This document shows, piece after piece, positions 17,298 through 24,789 of a stretch of 27,139 nt of DNA. A model generated the notes under the pieces. It saw only the letters and a program-made list of their open reading frames with translations, was not told the origin of the DNA and made no database searches. Position 1 is the stretch's first letter; each line of letters opens with the position of its first letter. The stretch is taken from positions 1-27,139 of the forward strand of contig JAIJUV010000017.1 of assembly GCA_022732315.1 (NCBI GenBank), read 5' to 3'. The translations under genes and the position numbers were made by a program. The DNA is from Prevotella sp. (lineage in GTDB: Bacteria; Bacteroidota; Bacteroidia; Bacteroidales; Bacteroidaceae).

Positions 17298-18251
17298 TCA
17301 TTTCATGTTCTTCGATGCTGCCATCAGCAGGAAGTAGAATACCACGGCAGAGATCCATCCGGCGATGGCATCGATGAGATAATGTGCCTGGATATACACG
17401 GTGGCCATGCACAGGAAGATGTAGAATGGCAGCATGGTGAAGAGCAGCTTGCGGTTTCTGCTGTGCCAGGCAAGGAGCATGCAGATGGTGCTTACGCCCA
17501 CGTGCGAACTCGGAAAGGCGGCGGTAGGACGCTCTCCGGCTTCCTTGGCATCCTCCACCAGCTGGTAGAAGATTCCGTCGGTATATCCTGGGGTAGGCAG
17601 ACAGTTGGTATGGGTGTTGAAGTAATCGCCCAGTGCCGGGAAGATTCCCTTGGCTATATCCTGCACACCCACGGCATCAAAGTAGAACGTAGGTCCCACC
17701 ACCGGCACGTAGATGTAGATGAGATAGTAGAGGAAGAAGCTGGCGAGCAGCACAAAGCTAGCTCTTTCTGCCTCGTAGTATCTGCAGAAGAAATAGTAGA
17801 GCACCACTGCTGCTATCATCGGATAATACATGAAGTAGCCCATCGACATCAGCTCGCTCACCACCGCCCACGGCAACGCCTTGGCAAAGAGCAGGGCGGG
17901 CTGGCATCCAAAGAGGTCTTGTTCCCAGCCTGCGAAGATATGGTCCAGGTTGGGGAACATGCGGTTGATCTCGTAAGTGTCTGGATACCACCAGGCAAGC
18001 AGGGCGATTTGTGCCATGATGCGCACCATCTTCGTTATCCTGCATGGAATCATGCGGTATACGCCCCAGAGGGCGAGGGTGATGACTAGAATTCTCAATC
18101 GTCCCCAAAGCATCGATTCCGGGTTCACCACCTTGGTAAAGGCGAAGAGCATGGTTATCACGGTGATGGCCATATAGCCCAGCATCGCCCATTCCAGTGG
18201 CAGGAGTCCCTTCTTTGGGTTCTTGTCTATCTTAAAATAATCTTTTATCAT
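17298..18251 (-). CDS. PAP2-superfamily membrane phosphatase/phosphotransferase
   Basis: The 317-residue polytopic protein has about six membrane helices and the C-terminal motifs of the PAP2 fold: FPSSHVGVST with the catalytic H250, and AHYLIDAIAGW with H290 and D294. The layout is closest to the PAP2_3 branch that includes inositol phosphorylceramide synthase (AUR1) and related lipid head-group enzymes, but simple lipid or undecaprenyl-pyrophosphate phosphatase activity is also possible. It starts 19 bp after the SDR gene, so the two are almost certainly one transcript. Sphingolipid-producing Bacteroidales make ceramide phosphate head groups, which makes a role there plausible but unproven. 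Confidence 0.82.
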   Translation of the reverse strand: MIKDYFKIDKNPKKGLLPLEWAMLGYMAITVITMLFAFTKVVNPESMLWGRLRILVITLALWGVYRMIPCRITKMVRIMAQIALLAWWYPDTYEINRMFPNLDHIFAGWEQDLFGCQPALLFAKALPWAVVSELMSMGYFMYYPMIAAVVLYYFFCRYYEAERASFVLLASFFLYYLIYIYVPVVGPTFYFDAVGVQDIAKGIFPALGDYFNTHTNCLPTPGYTDGIFYQLVEDAKEAGERPTAAFPSSHVGVSTICMLLAWHSRNRKLLFTMLPFYIFLCMATVYIQAHYLIDAIAGWISAVVFYFLLMAASKNMK

Positions 18252-18270
18252 TAATCAATGTTTATAGTTT

Positions 18271-19266
18271 TTACAGCCATCCGTTATCCTTGTACCACTT
18301 GATGGCAAGCTTTACACCTCTTGACAGAGGGTAGTGGGGATGATAGCCCAGCTCGTCCATGGCTGGCTCGATGTCACATCGCCAGTTGCGCTGCTTCAGG
18401 ATGTTATACTTGTCGTTGTTCAGTGCCGACATCTTTCCGGTCATTCTTCCCAGGTATTCGCCCACGAAGGTTACGATGCGCAATACCCAGATAGGCGCCT
18501 TGATGCGCAGCATCCATGGATTGCCCAATTCCTTCTGAATCAGGTTGCTGAAGGTTTCCGACTGGTATACCTCGCCATCGCTGAGGAAGTATTTCCTGCC
18601 GTTCATACCGTGGTCCAGAGCCAGGAACACAGCCTGCACCACATCCTGAACATACACAAAGGTGATGTCCTGACGCTTGAATCCTACGGCGAAATCCACG
18701 TGCTGCCTGATGCTCTGAGCCATGAGGAAATAGTCCTTCTCTCGGGGACCGTATACGCCGGTAGGGCGCAGGATGATATAAGGGAAGTTGTTGCCGATGC
18801 TGTCTAGATAGCGTTCTGCGGCAAGCTTGCTCTTGCCGTATGCCGTATTAGGCTTAGGCACATCGTTCTCACTGATTTCCTGATAAGGCTGATCCTCACG
18901 GATAGCTCCGAAGATGCTGAGCGAACTGACGAATACAAATCGCTTGATGGGCATTCCCAGATGCAGGATGGCATTCACCAGGTGCTTGGTGCCCTCGGTG
19001 TTCACCTTATAGAAATCCTCTGCATGCAGGCACTTGGTGGCGCCGGCTGCATGCACTATATAGTCGAACTCGTGCGGGGCGAGTTCTTTCTCCAACTCTT
19101 CCTCTGAAGAAAGATTGAGATTGATGAAATGGATGCGATCGTCTTGCAGGTATTTCCTGGAACTGCTGGGGCGTACTGCCGCCCAGGTCTCCATGCCTTG
19201 TCTTAAGGCTTCTTCCACGATGTAACTGCCGATGAATCCCGACGCACCCGTTACTAGAATCTTCAT
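18271..19266 (-). CDS. NAD-dependent epimerase/dehydratase (extended SDR)
   Basis: The 331-residue Rossmann-fold oxidoreductase opens with KILVTGASGFIGSYIVEEAL (NAD(P)-binding GASGFIG at residues 7-13). It carries the catalytic YxxxK as Y143/K147 in AYGKSKLAAE, a VHAAGATKCL segment and RPTGVYGPRE. Members of this group act on nucleotide sugars, 3-beta-hydroxysteroids or ceramide precursors (the CerR ceramide reductase is an extended SDR). The nearby PAP2 lipid enzyme favours a lipid substrate, while the wider glycan region favours a sugar; the sequence alone does not decide. It is the first gene of the leftward SDR-PAP2-miaB group. Confidence 0.87.
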   Translation of the reverse strand: MKILVTGASGFIGSYIVEEALRQGMETWAAVRPSSSRKYLQDDRIHFINLNLSSEEELEKELAPHEFDYIVHAAGATKCLHAEDFYKVNTEGTKHLVNAILHLGMPIKRFVFVSSLSIFGAIREDQPYQEISENDVPKPNTAYGKSKLAAERYLDSIGNNFPYIILRPTGVYGPREKDYFLMAQSIRQHVDFAVGFKRQDITFVYVQDVVQAVFLALDHGMNGRKYFLSDGEVYQSETFSNLIQKELGNPWMLRIKAPIWVLRIVTFVGEYLGRMTGKMSALNNDKYNILKQRNWRCDIEPAMDELGYHPHYPLSRGVKLAIKWYKDNGWL

Positions 19267-19297
19267 TAATTAATTATGTAAAATTGCAATTTCGCTG

Positions 19298-19305
19298 CAA
19301 AATTA
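19298..19305 (-). promoter_or_regulatory. -7 element for the SDR-PAP2-miaB group
   Basis: On the minus strand this reads TAATTTTG, a perfect TAnnTTTG box, ending 32 bp before the ATG at 19266. No TTTG occurs at the expected -33 spacing. Confidence 0.6.
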
Positions 19306-19365
19306 CAACAAAAAAATGAGTTATCATGCATGTTTTTCCGAAATATGACGAAAATATTTAATTTC

Positions 19366-19399
19366 TTTGTCGTATTTGTATAAAAATGTAGTATCTTTG
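19366..19399 (+). promoter_or_regulatory. Promoter of the kinase gene, implying a leaderless mRNA
   Basis: The -7 box TATCTTTG (19392-19399) is preceded by TTTG at 19366-19369 (22-bp spacing) and again at 19375-19378. The ATG is at 19404, only 4 bp after the box, so the predicted transcription start coincides with the start codon. Confidence 0.6.
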
Positions 19400-19403
19400 C
19401 AGT

Positions 19404-20666
19404 ATGGAACAAGTTTCGGGATTCTATTTCCCTCTTTCTGGTCAGACTTCCTCCGATTTTTCGGAAATGGAGGAAATCTCGGTTGGTGGCTTTAATGTCC
19501 TCATTCGTGCCAAGCGTGATGGCAAATGGTGGGTGTTGAAGGCGCTGGCACCCGATGTACGTCATAACGAAGTGTTCCGAAACCTGTTGCATAAGGAGTA
19601 TGATATCCTTTCCAAGATTCAGCATCCGGGCGTGGTTTACGTGGAGGGCATCGAAGAGGTGGATGGCTACGGAGAATGCCTGGTGCAGGAATGGATTGAT
19701 GGCGTTACCCTGGATGAATGGCTCAGCACGCCGCATACCCGGTCGCAGCGCAGGCAGGTGGCTCACCAGCTGCTCGAAGTGATGGAGTATGTGCATAGCC
19801 AGCAGGTGGTGCATCGCGACCTGAAACTCTCGAACATCATGGTTACGCGCAGCGGATGCGTGGTGAAGGTGATTGACTTCGGATTGTCGGATGCCGATTA
19901 CTATGCCATATTGAAGTCGCCTGCGGGCACCGAGGGATACATCTCGCCCGAACAGCAGCGGGGTGGACCCACCGATGTGCGCAACGACATTTACAGTCTG
20001 GGCATCATTCTGGATAAGCTGCAGCTCGGTTTGTCCTGCAAACTTTCCATCGGGCGCTGTCTTTGTCCCCTCGAAGCTCGCTATCCCAATGTAGCTGCCC
20101 TGCGCCATCGCATCCTGTTTCTCCACCGTTCCCTGCTGGCGCTCTGGATGGTGCTGGCTTTGCTGCTGGTGGGCATTGCCGGAGGTGCTATATATAATAA
20201 GGTGAACCAGCCTGAAACCATCTATGATGTGGTAACCCAGTTTAAGGTGGGCAACTTCTTGTGTACTTCCTGGGGCGGCGGTGTTGTTTCGGTGAAGGCA
20301 ATCAACCAGAAGGATTCCTGCATCGAGGTTCCCAAGACGGTGACTTACCAGGGCATGATCTATAAGGTGGATGAGATAGAGAAGAATGCCTTTGCCCGGC
20401 ATTCCGTTCTGAAGTGGCTGGTATTCCCCGATACCCGGCTTCATGTGATGCGTGGCATGATTACCGGCAGTCCTCATATTCAGAGCATCTGTTTCCGCAG
20501 TGCCCAGCCGCCTATCATAGGCAATGCCATCTGGAAAATCAAAATCACGGATGTATTCGAGGCTCCTTGCTTTGAAAAGGTAAAGCTGCTGGTTCCTAAG
20601 GGCAGCCTTGATGCCTATCGGAATTCTCCTTGGGGCAGATTCCGGCATATTGAGGAATATGAATAA
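19404..20666 (+). CDS. Membrane Ser/Thr protein kinase fused to a BspA-like LRR domain
   Basis: The 420-residue protein has three parts. A cytoplasmic eukaryotic-like kinase domain (about 20-235) carries the ATP lysine K46 (WVLKAL), catalytic loop HRDLKLSN (H137, D139, K141, N144), metal-binding DFG (D158), SPEQ in place of APE, and DIYSLG. A single membrane helix follows at about 244-266 (LLALWMVLALLLVGIAGGA). The C-terminal extracytoplasmic domain (about 280-420) has BspA-type leucine-rich repeat features: VTYQGMIYKVDEIEKNAF and the closing VPKGSLDAYRNSPWGRF. The glycine-rich loop is weak (SVGGFNVL) but the other catalytic residues are intact. An alternative start at 19467 would remove the leaderless arrangement but also residues before the kinase fold. 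It is convergent with the transglutaminase-like gene. Confidence 0.88.
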   Translation: MEQVSGFYFPLSGQTSSDFSEMEEISVGGFNVLIRAKRDGKWWVLKALAPDVRHNEVFRNLLHKEYDILSKIQHPGVVYVEGIEEVDGYGECLVQEWIDGVTLDEWLSTPHTRSQRRQVAHQLLEVMEYVHSQQVVHRDLKLSNIMVTRSGCVVKVIDFGLSDADYYAILKSPAGTEGYISPEQQRGGPTDVRNDIYSLGIILDKLQLGLSCKLSIGRCLCPLEARYPNVAALRHRILFLHRSLLALWMVLALLLVGIAGGAIYNKVNQPETIYDVVTQFKVGNFLCTSWGGGVVSVKAINQKDSCIEVPKTVTYQGMIYKVDEIEKNAFARHSVLKWLVFPDTRLHVMRGMITGSPHIQSICFRSAQPPIIGNAIWKIKITDVFEAPCFEKVKLLVPKGSLDAYRNSPWGRFRHIEEYE

Positions 20667-20679
20667 GATAAGACGGAAA

Positions 20680-20731
20680 ATATAAAAGCCAAAAGGCGCT
20701 CACCCAGGTGGGCGCCTTTTGGCTTTTATAT
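20680..20731. terminator. Very stable bidirectional terminator
   Basis: A stem of about 25 bp (ATATAAAAGCCAAAAGGCGC... with ...GCGCCTTTTGGCTTTTATAT), containing one wobble and a CA loop, lies between the convergent kinase and transglutaminase-like genes. T-runs on both strands fit termination in both directions. Confidence 0.9.
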
Positions 20732-20740
20732 CATTTCTTT

Positions 20741-22531
20741 TTAGTACCACACTTCAATCTGTGGCGACTCTTTTGCGTAACTTGGCATGCATCTGCCTAT
20801 TCTTGCGCCGATGTAAGTTGGGTCGCAGATATAGTAGGTCTTGCCCTTGTATTCATACGAGGTGCCGTTTGCCACTGGCTGGTTGAAAGCCACGGCAGTA
20901 CACTCATGACCAGGGAACTGGATGAGATGCACATCAAGACCCAGAATTTCGTGCACCAGATAGGCGTAGAAGATGGCACGATCCTCGCAGTCGCACAGCG
21001 GATAATAGAGCGTCTCCTCGAAGTAGAAGTACTTCTCGCGCTTAAACTGCTCATCATCTGTGGCGTATGGGAAACCCTTCTGTATGAATCTCAGAATTCG
21101 GTTGGCAGCATCCTGCTCGTCCAATCCAGCCACCTGGGTGCGGATCTGCTCCACCACTTCGTTGCGGAACTTCTTGTCTACCACGCTGGAAGCCACTGTA
21201 GGAATATCTATCACCGGATATTCATCGAGCATCGGCATGATGCCTGTAGGCACTTCGCCCTTCAGGGTGATGCCCGCCGCCTCGTAGCTGAATGGCTTGG
21301 TGCCGCTTCCTATCACGGTCTTGCCGGTGAATCTCAGCTCCATGTCCTTACCCAGTTCTGCATCCTTAGGCAGGTCGCAGGTGCGGAAAGCGCCGCTGTC
21401 GTCGATGTTCGGATAGATATAGTACTTCTTGCCGTCGATGTTGATGTATGATTTCTCAAACACATGCTCTGCGTAAGGCACGAGCATTGCCACCTGGTGG
21501 TCGTTCATACCCAGACGGATGTTGTAGCCGCAGTTCACCAGAACATACTGTGCCGCCACAATCTTTTCGTTCTGGCTGGCGTTCGGCATCACGGCGTTGA
21601 TGTATTTCTCTACGAGCATGGCAGAAGCCCAGTCGCTGAGTCCCATCTTGCGCGATTCGGTGGCGAAAGCCTGGGTCACCTCCTTGAGGTCTGATTTCTT
21701 CAGCGTCTTCCAGTAAGCTACCACGTCGTTGGTAGAGGCGATGTCCTTCTTTGCCAGCAATATGGCCTTCTGGAACTGGATGTTCTCTCCGTAGTAATCC
21801 ACGTCGATGGTCTGCTTGCTCACTGGCACCTTCACATGTCCGATATTCGGCAGTGCCGGCATCACAGGGATGGCAGATACGGCTGGCATCAGCGGGATTT
21901 CTATGCCCGAACCGGTGAACTCGATGTCTGGAATATCCGGCTTCACCTCCGGCAGCTTCGGCTTGTTCACAGGGTCAACACCTGGACGGATGGTAGGTGC
22001 CTTCGGATTCTTCTTGTTGGTAGGCACCTTTGCCAGTGGGTCGGTAGGCAGTGCCGGCACCTTGGTAAGGTCTGGCTTCTTGTTGATGTCGCCCAATCCA
22101 CCTTCCGGGATTTCGATGCCCGAACCGGTGTAGTCGATATCTGGAATATCCGGCTTCACCTCCGGCAGCTTCGGCTTGTTCACAGGGTCGATGGTAGGGC
22201 GCACCTTAGGTGCAATCGGACTCACCGGCATCTTAGGTTTCACGGTCACCGGCTTTTCCGGCTGCTTAGGCTCCGTATAGGTAGGTGGAGTCTTTGGCTT
22301 AGGAACCTGCGAGCGTATATCTCCCTTAAATTTCTTATACTCTTTCCACACACCTTGCATGTACTTATCGTAGTCGGTAAGTATGGTGTTGCGGAACTTG
22401 TTGTAGTCGTCCATCATGCCTTGTCTTGCCTGCTGGAACTGCTTCACGAAGTCATCGTTCTGCGCAAAGGTTGGTGTTGCCTGTAAGCCAAGCAACAGTA
22501 TCATGCTGAGTGTAGGATATATTCTTTTCAT
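20741..22531 (-). CDS. Secreted transglutaminase-like protein with Pro-rich repeat linker
   Basis: The 596-residue protein starts with a signal peptide (MKRIYPTLSMILLLGLQATP, then TFAQ). Next comes a charged helical segment (residues 25-75), then a proline-rich linker (about 75-250) containing two near-identical copies of DPVNKPKLPEVKPDIPDI followed by TGSGIEIP. The C-terminal half ends in a transglutaminase-like fold: Cys in YPLCDCEDRAIFYAY (C513 or C515), H542 in FPGHECTAVAF and D570 in YICDPTYIG form a plausible Cys-His-Asp triad. It is likely exported to the periplasm or surface, where it could cleave or cross-link peptides. Substrate unknown. It has its own promoter (22581-22611). Confidence 0.8.
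   Translation of the reverse strand: MKRIYPTLSMILLLGLQATPTFAQNDDFVKQFQQARQGMMDDYNKFRNTILTDYDKYMQGVWKEYKKFKGDIRSQVPKPKTPPTYTEPKQPEKPVTVKPKMPVSPIAPKVRPTIDPVNKPKLPEVKPDIPDIDYTGSGIEIPEGGLGDINKKPDLTKVPALPTDPLAKVPTNKKNPKAPTIRPGVDPVNKPKLPEVKPDIPDIEFTGSGIEIPLMPAVSAIPVMPALPNIGHVKVPVSKQTIDVDYYGENIQFQKAILLAKKDIASTNDVVAYWKTLKKSDLKEVTQAFATESRKMGLSDWASAMLVEKYINAVMPNASQNEKIVAAQYVLVNCGYNIRLGMNDHQVAMLVPYAEHVFEKSYINIDGKKYYIYPNIDDSGAFRTCDLPKDAELGKDMELRFTGKTVIGSGTKPFSYEAAGITLKGEVPTGIMPMLDEYPVIDIPTVASSVVDKKFRNEVVEQIRTQVAGLDEQDAANRILRFIQKGFPYATDDEQFKREKYFYFEETLYYPLCDCEDRAIFYAYLVHEILGLDVHLIQFPGHECTAVAFNQPVANGTSYEYKGKTYYICDPTYIGARIGRCMPSYAKESPQIEVWY
21894..22189 (-). repeat. In-frame duplicated 83-bp segment in the transglutaminase-like gene
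   Basis: Bases 21894-21976 and 22107-22189 are near-identical and are offset by 213 bp, exactly 71 codons. They encode the two DPVNKPKLPEVKP... blocks of the linker. Only a few third-position and conservative changes separate them, which points to recent duplication or gene conversion. Confidence 0.8.
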
Positions 22532-22580
22532 AAGCTCTTTTTTATGTTGTATACTATTATAAAGATAGATATCTGCGATG

Positions 22581-22611
22581 CAAAGATACTATTTTTTTCT
22601 TTATAGTCAAA
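22581..22611 (-). promoter_or_regulatory. Promoter of the transglutaminase-like gene
   Basis: On the minus strand a -33 TTTG (22608-22611) and a -7 TATCTTTG (22581-22588) are separated by 19 bp. This leaves an approximately 45-bp leader before the ATG at 22531. Confidence 0.75.
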
Positions 22612-22628
22612 GTTTTCTTAAAAAAAAA

Positions 22629-22663
22629 GCTCTCTACCCCATTATTTTTTTGGGATAGAGAGC
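22629..22663 (-). terminator. Terminator after the small secreted-protein pseudogene
   Basis: A 12-bp stem with one mismatch (GCTCTCTATCCC with GGGGTAGAGAGC on the minus strand) is followed by eight T residues, a textbook intrinsic terminator. It lies 23 bp beyond the restored stop codon of the pseudogene at 22686. Confidence 0.8.
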
Positions 22664-22685
22664 CTGACAGTATCGTTCTTAGAAG

Positions 22686-22982
22686 TTACCTGGCCCGATT
22701 TCTTACCTTGATGGATGGATTCTCTGGGTCGTTGAAATCCACCATCAGGAATTAGGTAACCATGATCGCCATAGTTGGATGAATAGTAATCCTGTTTAAT
22801 CTGGATGCCGTAGGTCTCGCCTCCGGCGCCCATCTTCACCACGTCGTTGTCGGCAAAGCGGATATTGATAAACTGGTTGCTCTGGAAGCACATCTTCAGC
22901 TTTCTCAGATACTCGCTTGTGCTGTGGTGCAGTTCAAGGCTAGTGCCAGGGCTGCCACCATCATAATCATAATCTTTCTCAT
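22686..22982 (-). pseudogene. Small secreted protein, broken by two frameshifts
   Basis: Reading from the ATG at 22982 gives a clear signal peptide (MRKIMIMMVAALALALNCTT, then AQA), followed by a stop a few codons later. In the next frame the text continues as SEYLRKLKMCFQSNQFINIR and IQIKQDYYSSNYGDHGYL. After an apparent one-base insertion near 22750-22754 a third frame continues as LMVDFNDPENPSIKVRNRAR to a TAA at 22686-22688. The middle frame instead runs on into the terminator hairpin, showing it is not the native end. The intact ancestor was probably a roughly 98-residue exported protein of a family I cannot name. A promoter (23027-23034) and a terminator remain, so it may still be transcribed. 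Confidence 0.75.
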
Positions 22983-23026
22983 AATTATATTATCATTTAT
23001 CATTTGTTTTTTATTGTTGTCGGCGG

Positions 23027-23100
23027 CAAAATTACAAAAATCTTCTGAGAGTGGATTGGTTCAATTTGGTTCAATTTCATTTTTGAGTGCAAAAAAAACT
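23027..23100 (-). promoter_or_regulatory. Promoter module A: -7 box plus tandem TTGAACCAA repeats
   Basis: On the minus strand the -7 box TAATTTTG (23027-23034) is preceded by two direct repeats of ATTGAACCAA (about 23056-23075), one helical turn apart, in the place of the -33 region. The module is duplicated upstream of the nuclease-like gene at 24660-24727 with the same spacing. Confidence 0.65.
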
Positions 23101-23116
23101 TAAAAGGCAATGGCGT

Positions 23117-23242
23117 GGGTAAAATAATAGCCATAACTAGCACTATCAGCATAGTTATGGCTACTGGATTTTATTTACCCTTAAGGCAAAAAATAATTAG
23201 CCTTAAGGGTAAATATATTTAGCCTTAAGGGAAAATTTTCCT
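23117..23242. repeat. Palindrome-dense intergenic element
   Basis: A perfect 11-bp hairpin (AGCCATAACTA 23130-23140 with TAGTTATGGCT 23153-23163) has imperfect outer arms (GGGTAAAATAA with a TTTATTTACCC-like arm). A second perfect 11-bp hairpin follows (ACCCTTAAGGC 23178-23188 with GCCTTAAGGGT 23201-23211). A third GCCTTAAGGG (23223-23232) and the palindrome GGAAAATTTTCC (23231-23242) complete it. Both stems have 12-base loops. It lies in the gap downstream of the nuclease-like gene and may include its transcript end. Confidence 0.7.
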
Positions 23243-23307
23243 GTGGTTCCGGATGTATGCTCTCCAAACCCCCAGTTTAGATGATACAAGGAACCATGGT
23301 TTTGCAG

Positions 23308-24579
23308 TTAGATTGATGCTGCATCCAAACTTCCGTTCTTAAGATGAGCTACAATCTTATTCATTTTATTCTTCATATACTCCAGTGTCTTCAGGATAGG
23401 CATGACATCTGATTCTATGTTGAAATAATAGAATGAGCCATAAGAGTTGAAAGAATTTTCTTCTTTTTCTAATTCTTTTTGGAATGCCGGATAGTTATCC
23501 AGTCCGCAAAGTTCGAGGTGCTTTCTTACTCTATTCTTCCAGGCAGCAATATCTTTCTTTTTGGTTGTCTGGTTTATACCATGATTGGTATTTGTAGCCA
23601 CAATTCCTATTCTCAAAGGATGATTGCCTTGTTGCTGAAAAGTCAAGATACCTTTTTCTGGAATAAGATACTTGAGCTCCAGTAATGCTTCGCCATGGAA
23701 GAAGTTGACCATTATAAAGAACTTGTTTTTGTTCTTGCTTTGGCTCTCGGTTCCCTCCATCTGCAGGATGTCTTTGTCTGAATGCGCCATGACAACCTCT
23801 TTTTCTTCTCCCAGCTCTTCCTTTATCATTCGGAGTAATATGCTAGCGCAATGCTGCATCACCAGCTTTTGCCAAATGTCATAGCAGCGGATGGCATAAA
23901 ACTCCTGATGGTTAAGAAGTGAACTCCAGCTTGCTGTCGGTAGAATCGCATTCTGATAGCAGATTTCTTTCTTCAGGATTTTTTTGATGTAGTCAGCAAA
24001 ACTGCGAACAAAGTTGCAATACTGTGTTATCAATTCCTGATAGAAAGGAGTAATCTGTTGGCTCTTGTTGGCCCTATCAAGATACTCTATATATTGAGAG
24101 TAATATATAAGCTTCCAGTTGCAGTCGCTGGCGTAACTTTCTGTCAGACAGAGAAGGACGTAGTTGGTCTTGACATTAGTTCCTTTGTTAAGCTTTTGAA
24201 CTTTTTTCTGATATTCAGCCAATTGCTCCTGGTAAGGAATGCTCTTGAATTTGTTTTCAAGCACAAACAGAACATCTCCAGGAACGTCCTCTTCTTCTAG
24301 GTTATTTTCAACCTTTTCCTTATTTGTATTCTTTGTCTTTTGGCAAATACACAAATCGAAGTTCTTGTATTCTCGCTTTACCATCATCGTGTTGGAATCG
24401 AAATCCCAATCCACGCCAAAGCAGGAATGCAGGAGTTCGTTGAAAACTCCTCTTGTTGCATCATCCTCAGCCAACCATGCCAGAAAGTTGCTATGGAATA
24501 GCTCCTTGGAAGACAGAGACAGCTGGAAGATGGCGTTAGCTTTTAGCTCTTTCACAAAATCTTCTTGTTCTTTTGTCAT
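23308..24579 (-). CDS. PD-(D/E)XK nuclease superfamily protein (PDDEXK_4-like)
   Basis: The 423-residue protein resembles the PDDEXK_4 (PF14281) family. It opens with a segment typical of the group (IFQLSLSSKELFHSNFLAWL), has D75 in KNFDLCIC, and the ExK pair E108/K110 in FVLENKFKSI followed by YQEQLAEY, the usual nuclease-core order. The remaining 300 residues are a family-specific region without a motif I can name. It is expressed from promoter module B (24660-24727) with an approximately 80-bp leader. There is no methyltransferase or helicase beside it, so a classic restriction system is not evident. A role in nucleic-acid processing or defence is possible but unproven. Confidence 0.82.
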   Translation of the reverse strand: MTKEQEDFVKELKANAIFQLSLSSKELFHSNFLAWLAEDDATRGVFNELLHSCFGVDWDFDSNTMMVKREYKNFDLCICQKTKNTNKEKVENNLEEEDVPGDVLFVLENKFKSIPYQEQLAEYQKKVQKLNKGTNVKTNYVLLCLTESYASDCNWKLIYYSQYIEYLDRANKSQQITPFYQELITQYCNFVRSFADYIKKILKKEICYQNAILPTASWSSLLNHQEFYAIRCYDIWQKLVMQHCASILLRMIKEELGEEKEVVMAHSDKDILQMEGTESQSKNKNKFFIMVNFFHGEALLELKYLIPEKGILTFQQQGNHPLRIGIVATNTNHGINQTTKKKDIAAWKNRVRKHLELCGLDNYPAFQKELEKEENSFNSYGSFYYFNIESDVMPILKTLEYMKNKMNKIVAHLKNGSLDAASI

Positions 24580-24659
24580 AAGCCGTTCATTTTATTAAGT
24601 TGTTTGTATTATCATTCGCCAGTTCATAGGCTTTTCGCCTAATATCACCTTTTCGCCGG

Positions 24660-24727
24660 CAAAGTTACGAAAAAAAAACGAAAGTGGATTGGTTCATTTT
24701 GGTTCAATTTCATTTTGCATCAAAAAA
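24660..24727 (-). promoter_or_regulatory. Promoter module B of the nuclease-like gene
   Basis: On the minus strand the -7 box TAACTTTG (24660-24667) is preceded by ATTGAACCAA and AATGAACCAA repeats one helical turn apart (about 24689-24708). The distance from the -7 box to the shared GGATT (plus strand) is 19 bp, identical to module A. Similarity extends to the A-rich tract near 24727. Confidence 0.7.
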
Positions 24728-24789
24728 ACTTAGTGGTTTCTTGTAACTTGCTTCTTAAACGTCTTGTTTTGATGATCTCGTCGATTGTT

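Noticed and set aside
19266..20648. A 460-residue minus-strand open frame
   Set aside because: It is antisense to the kinase gene, whose catalytic motifs prove the plus-strand reading.
21836..22486. A repetitive 216-residue plus-strand frame
   Set aside because: Its repeats mirror the duplicated linker of the transglutaminase-like gene on the opposite strand.
22642..22893. An intact 83-residue gene
   Set aside because: The start lies inside the conserved part, the signal peptide is in another frame, and the stop falls in the terminator loop, so a frameshifted pseudogene explains it better.
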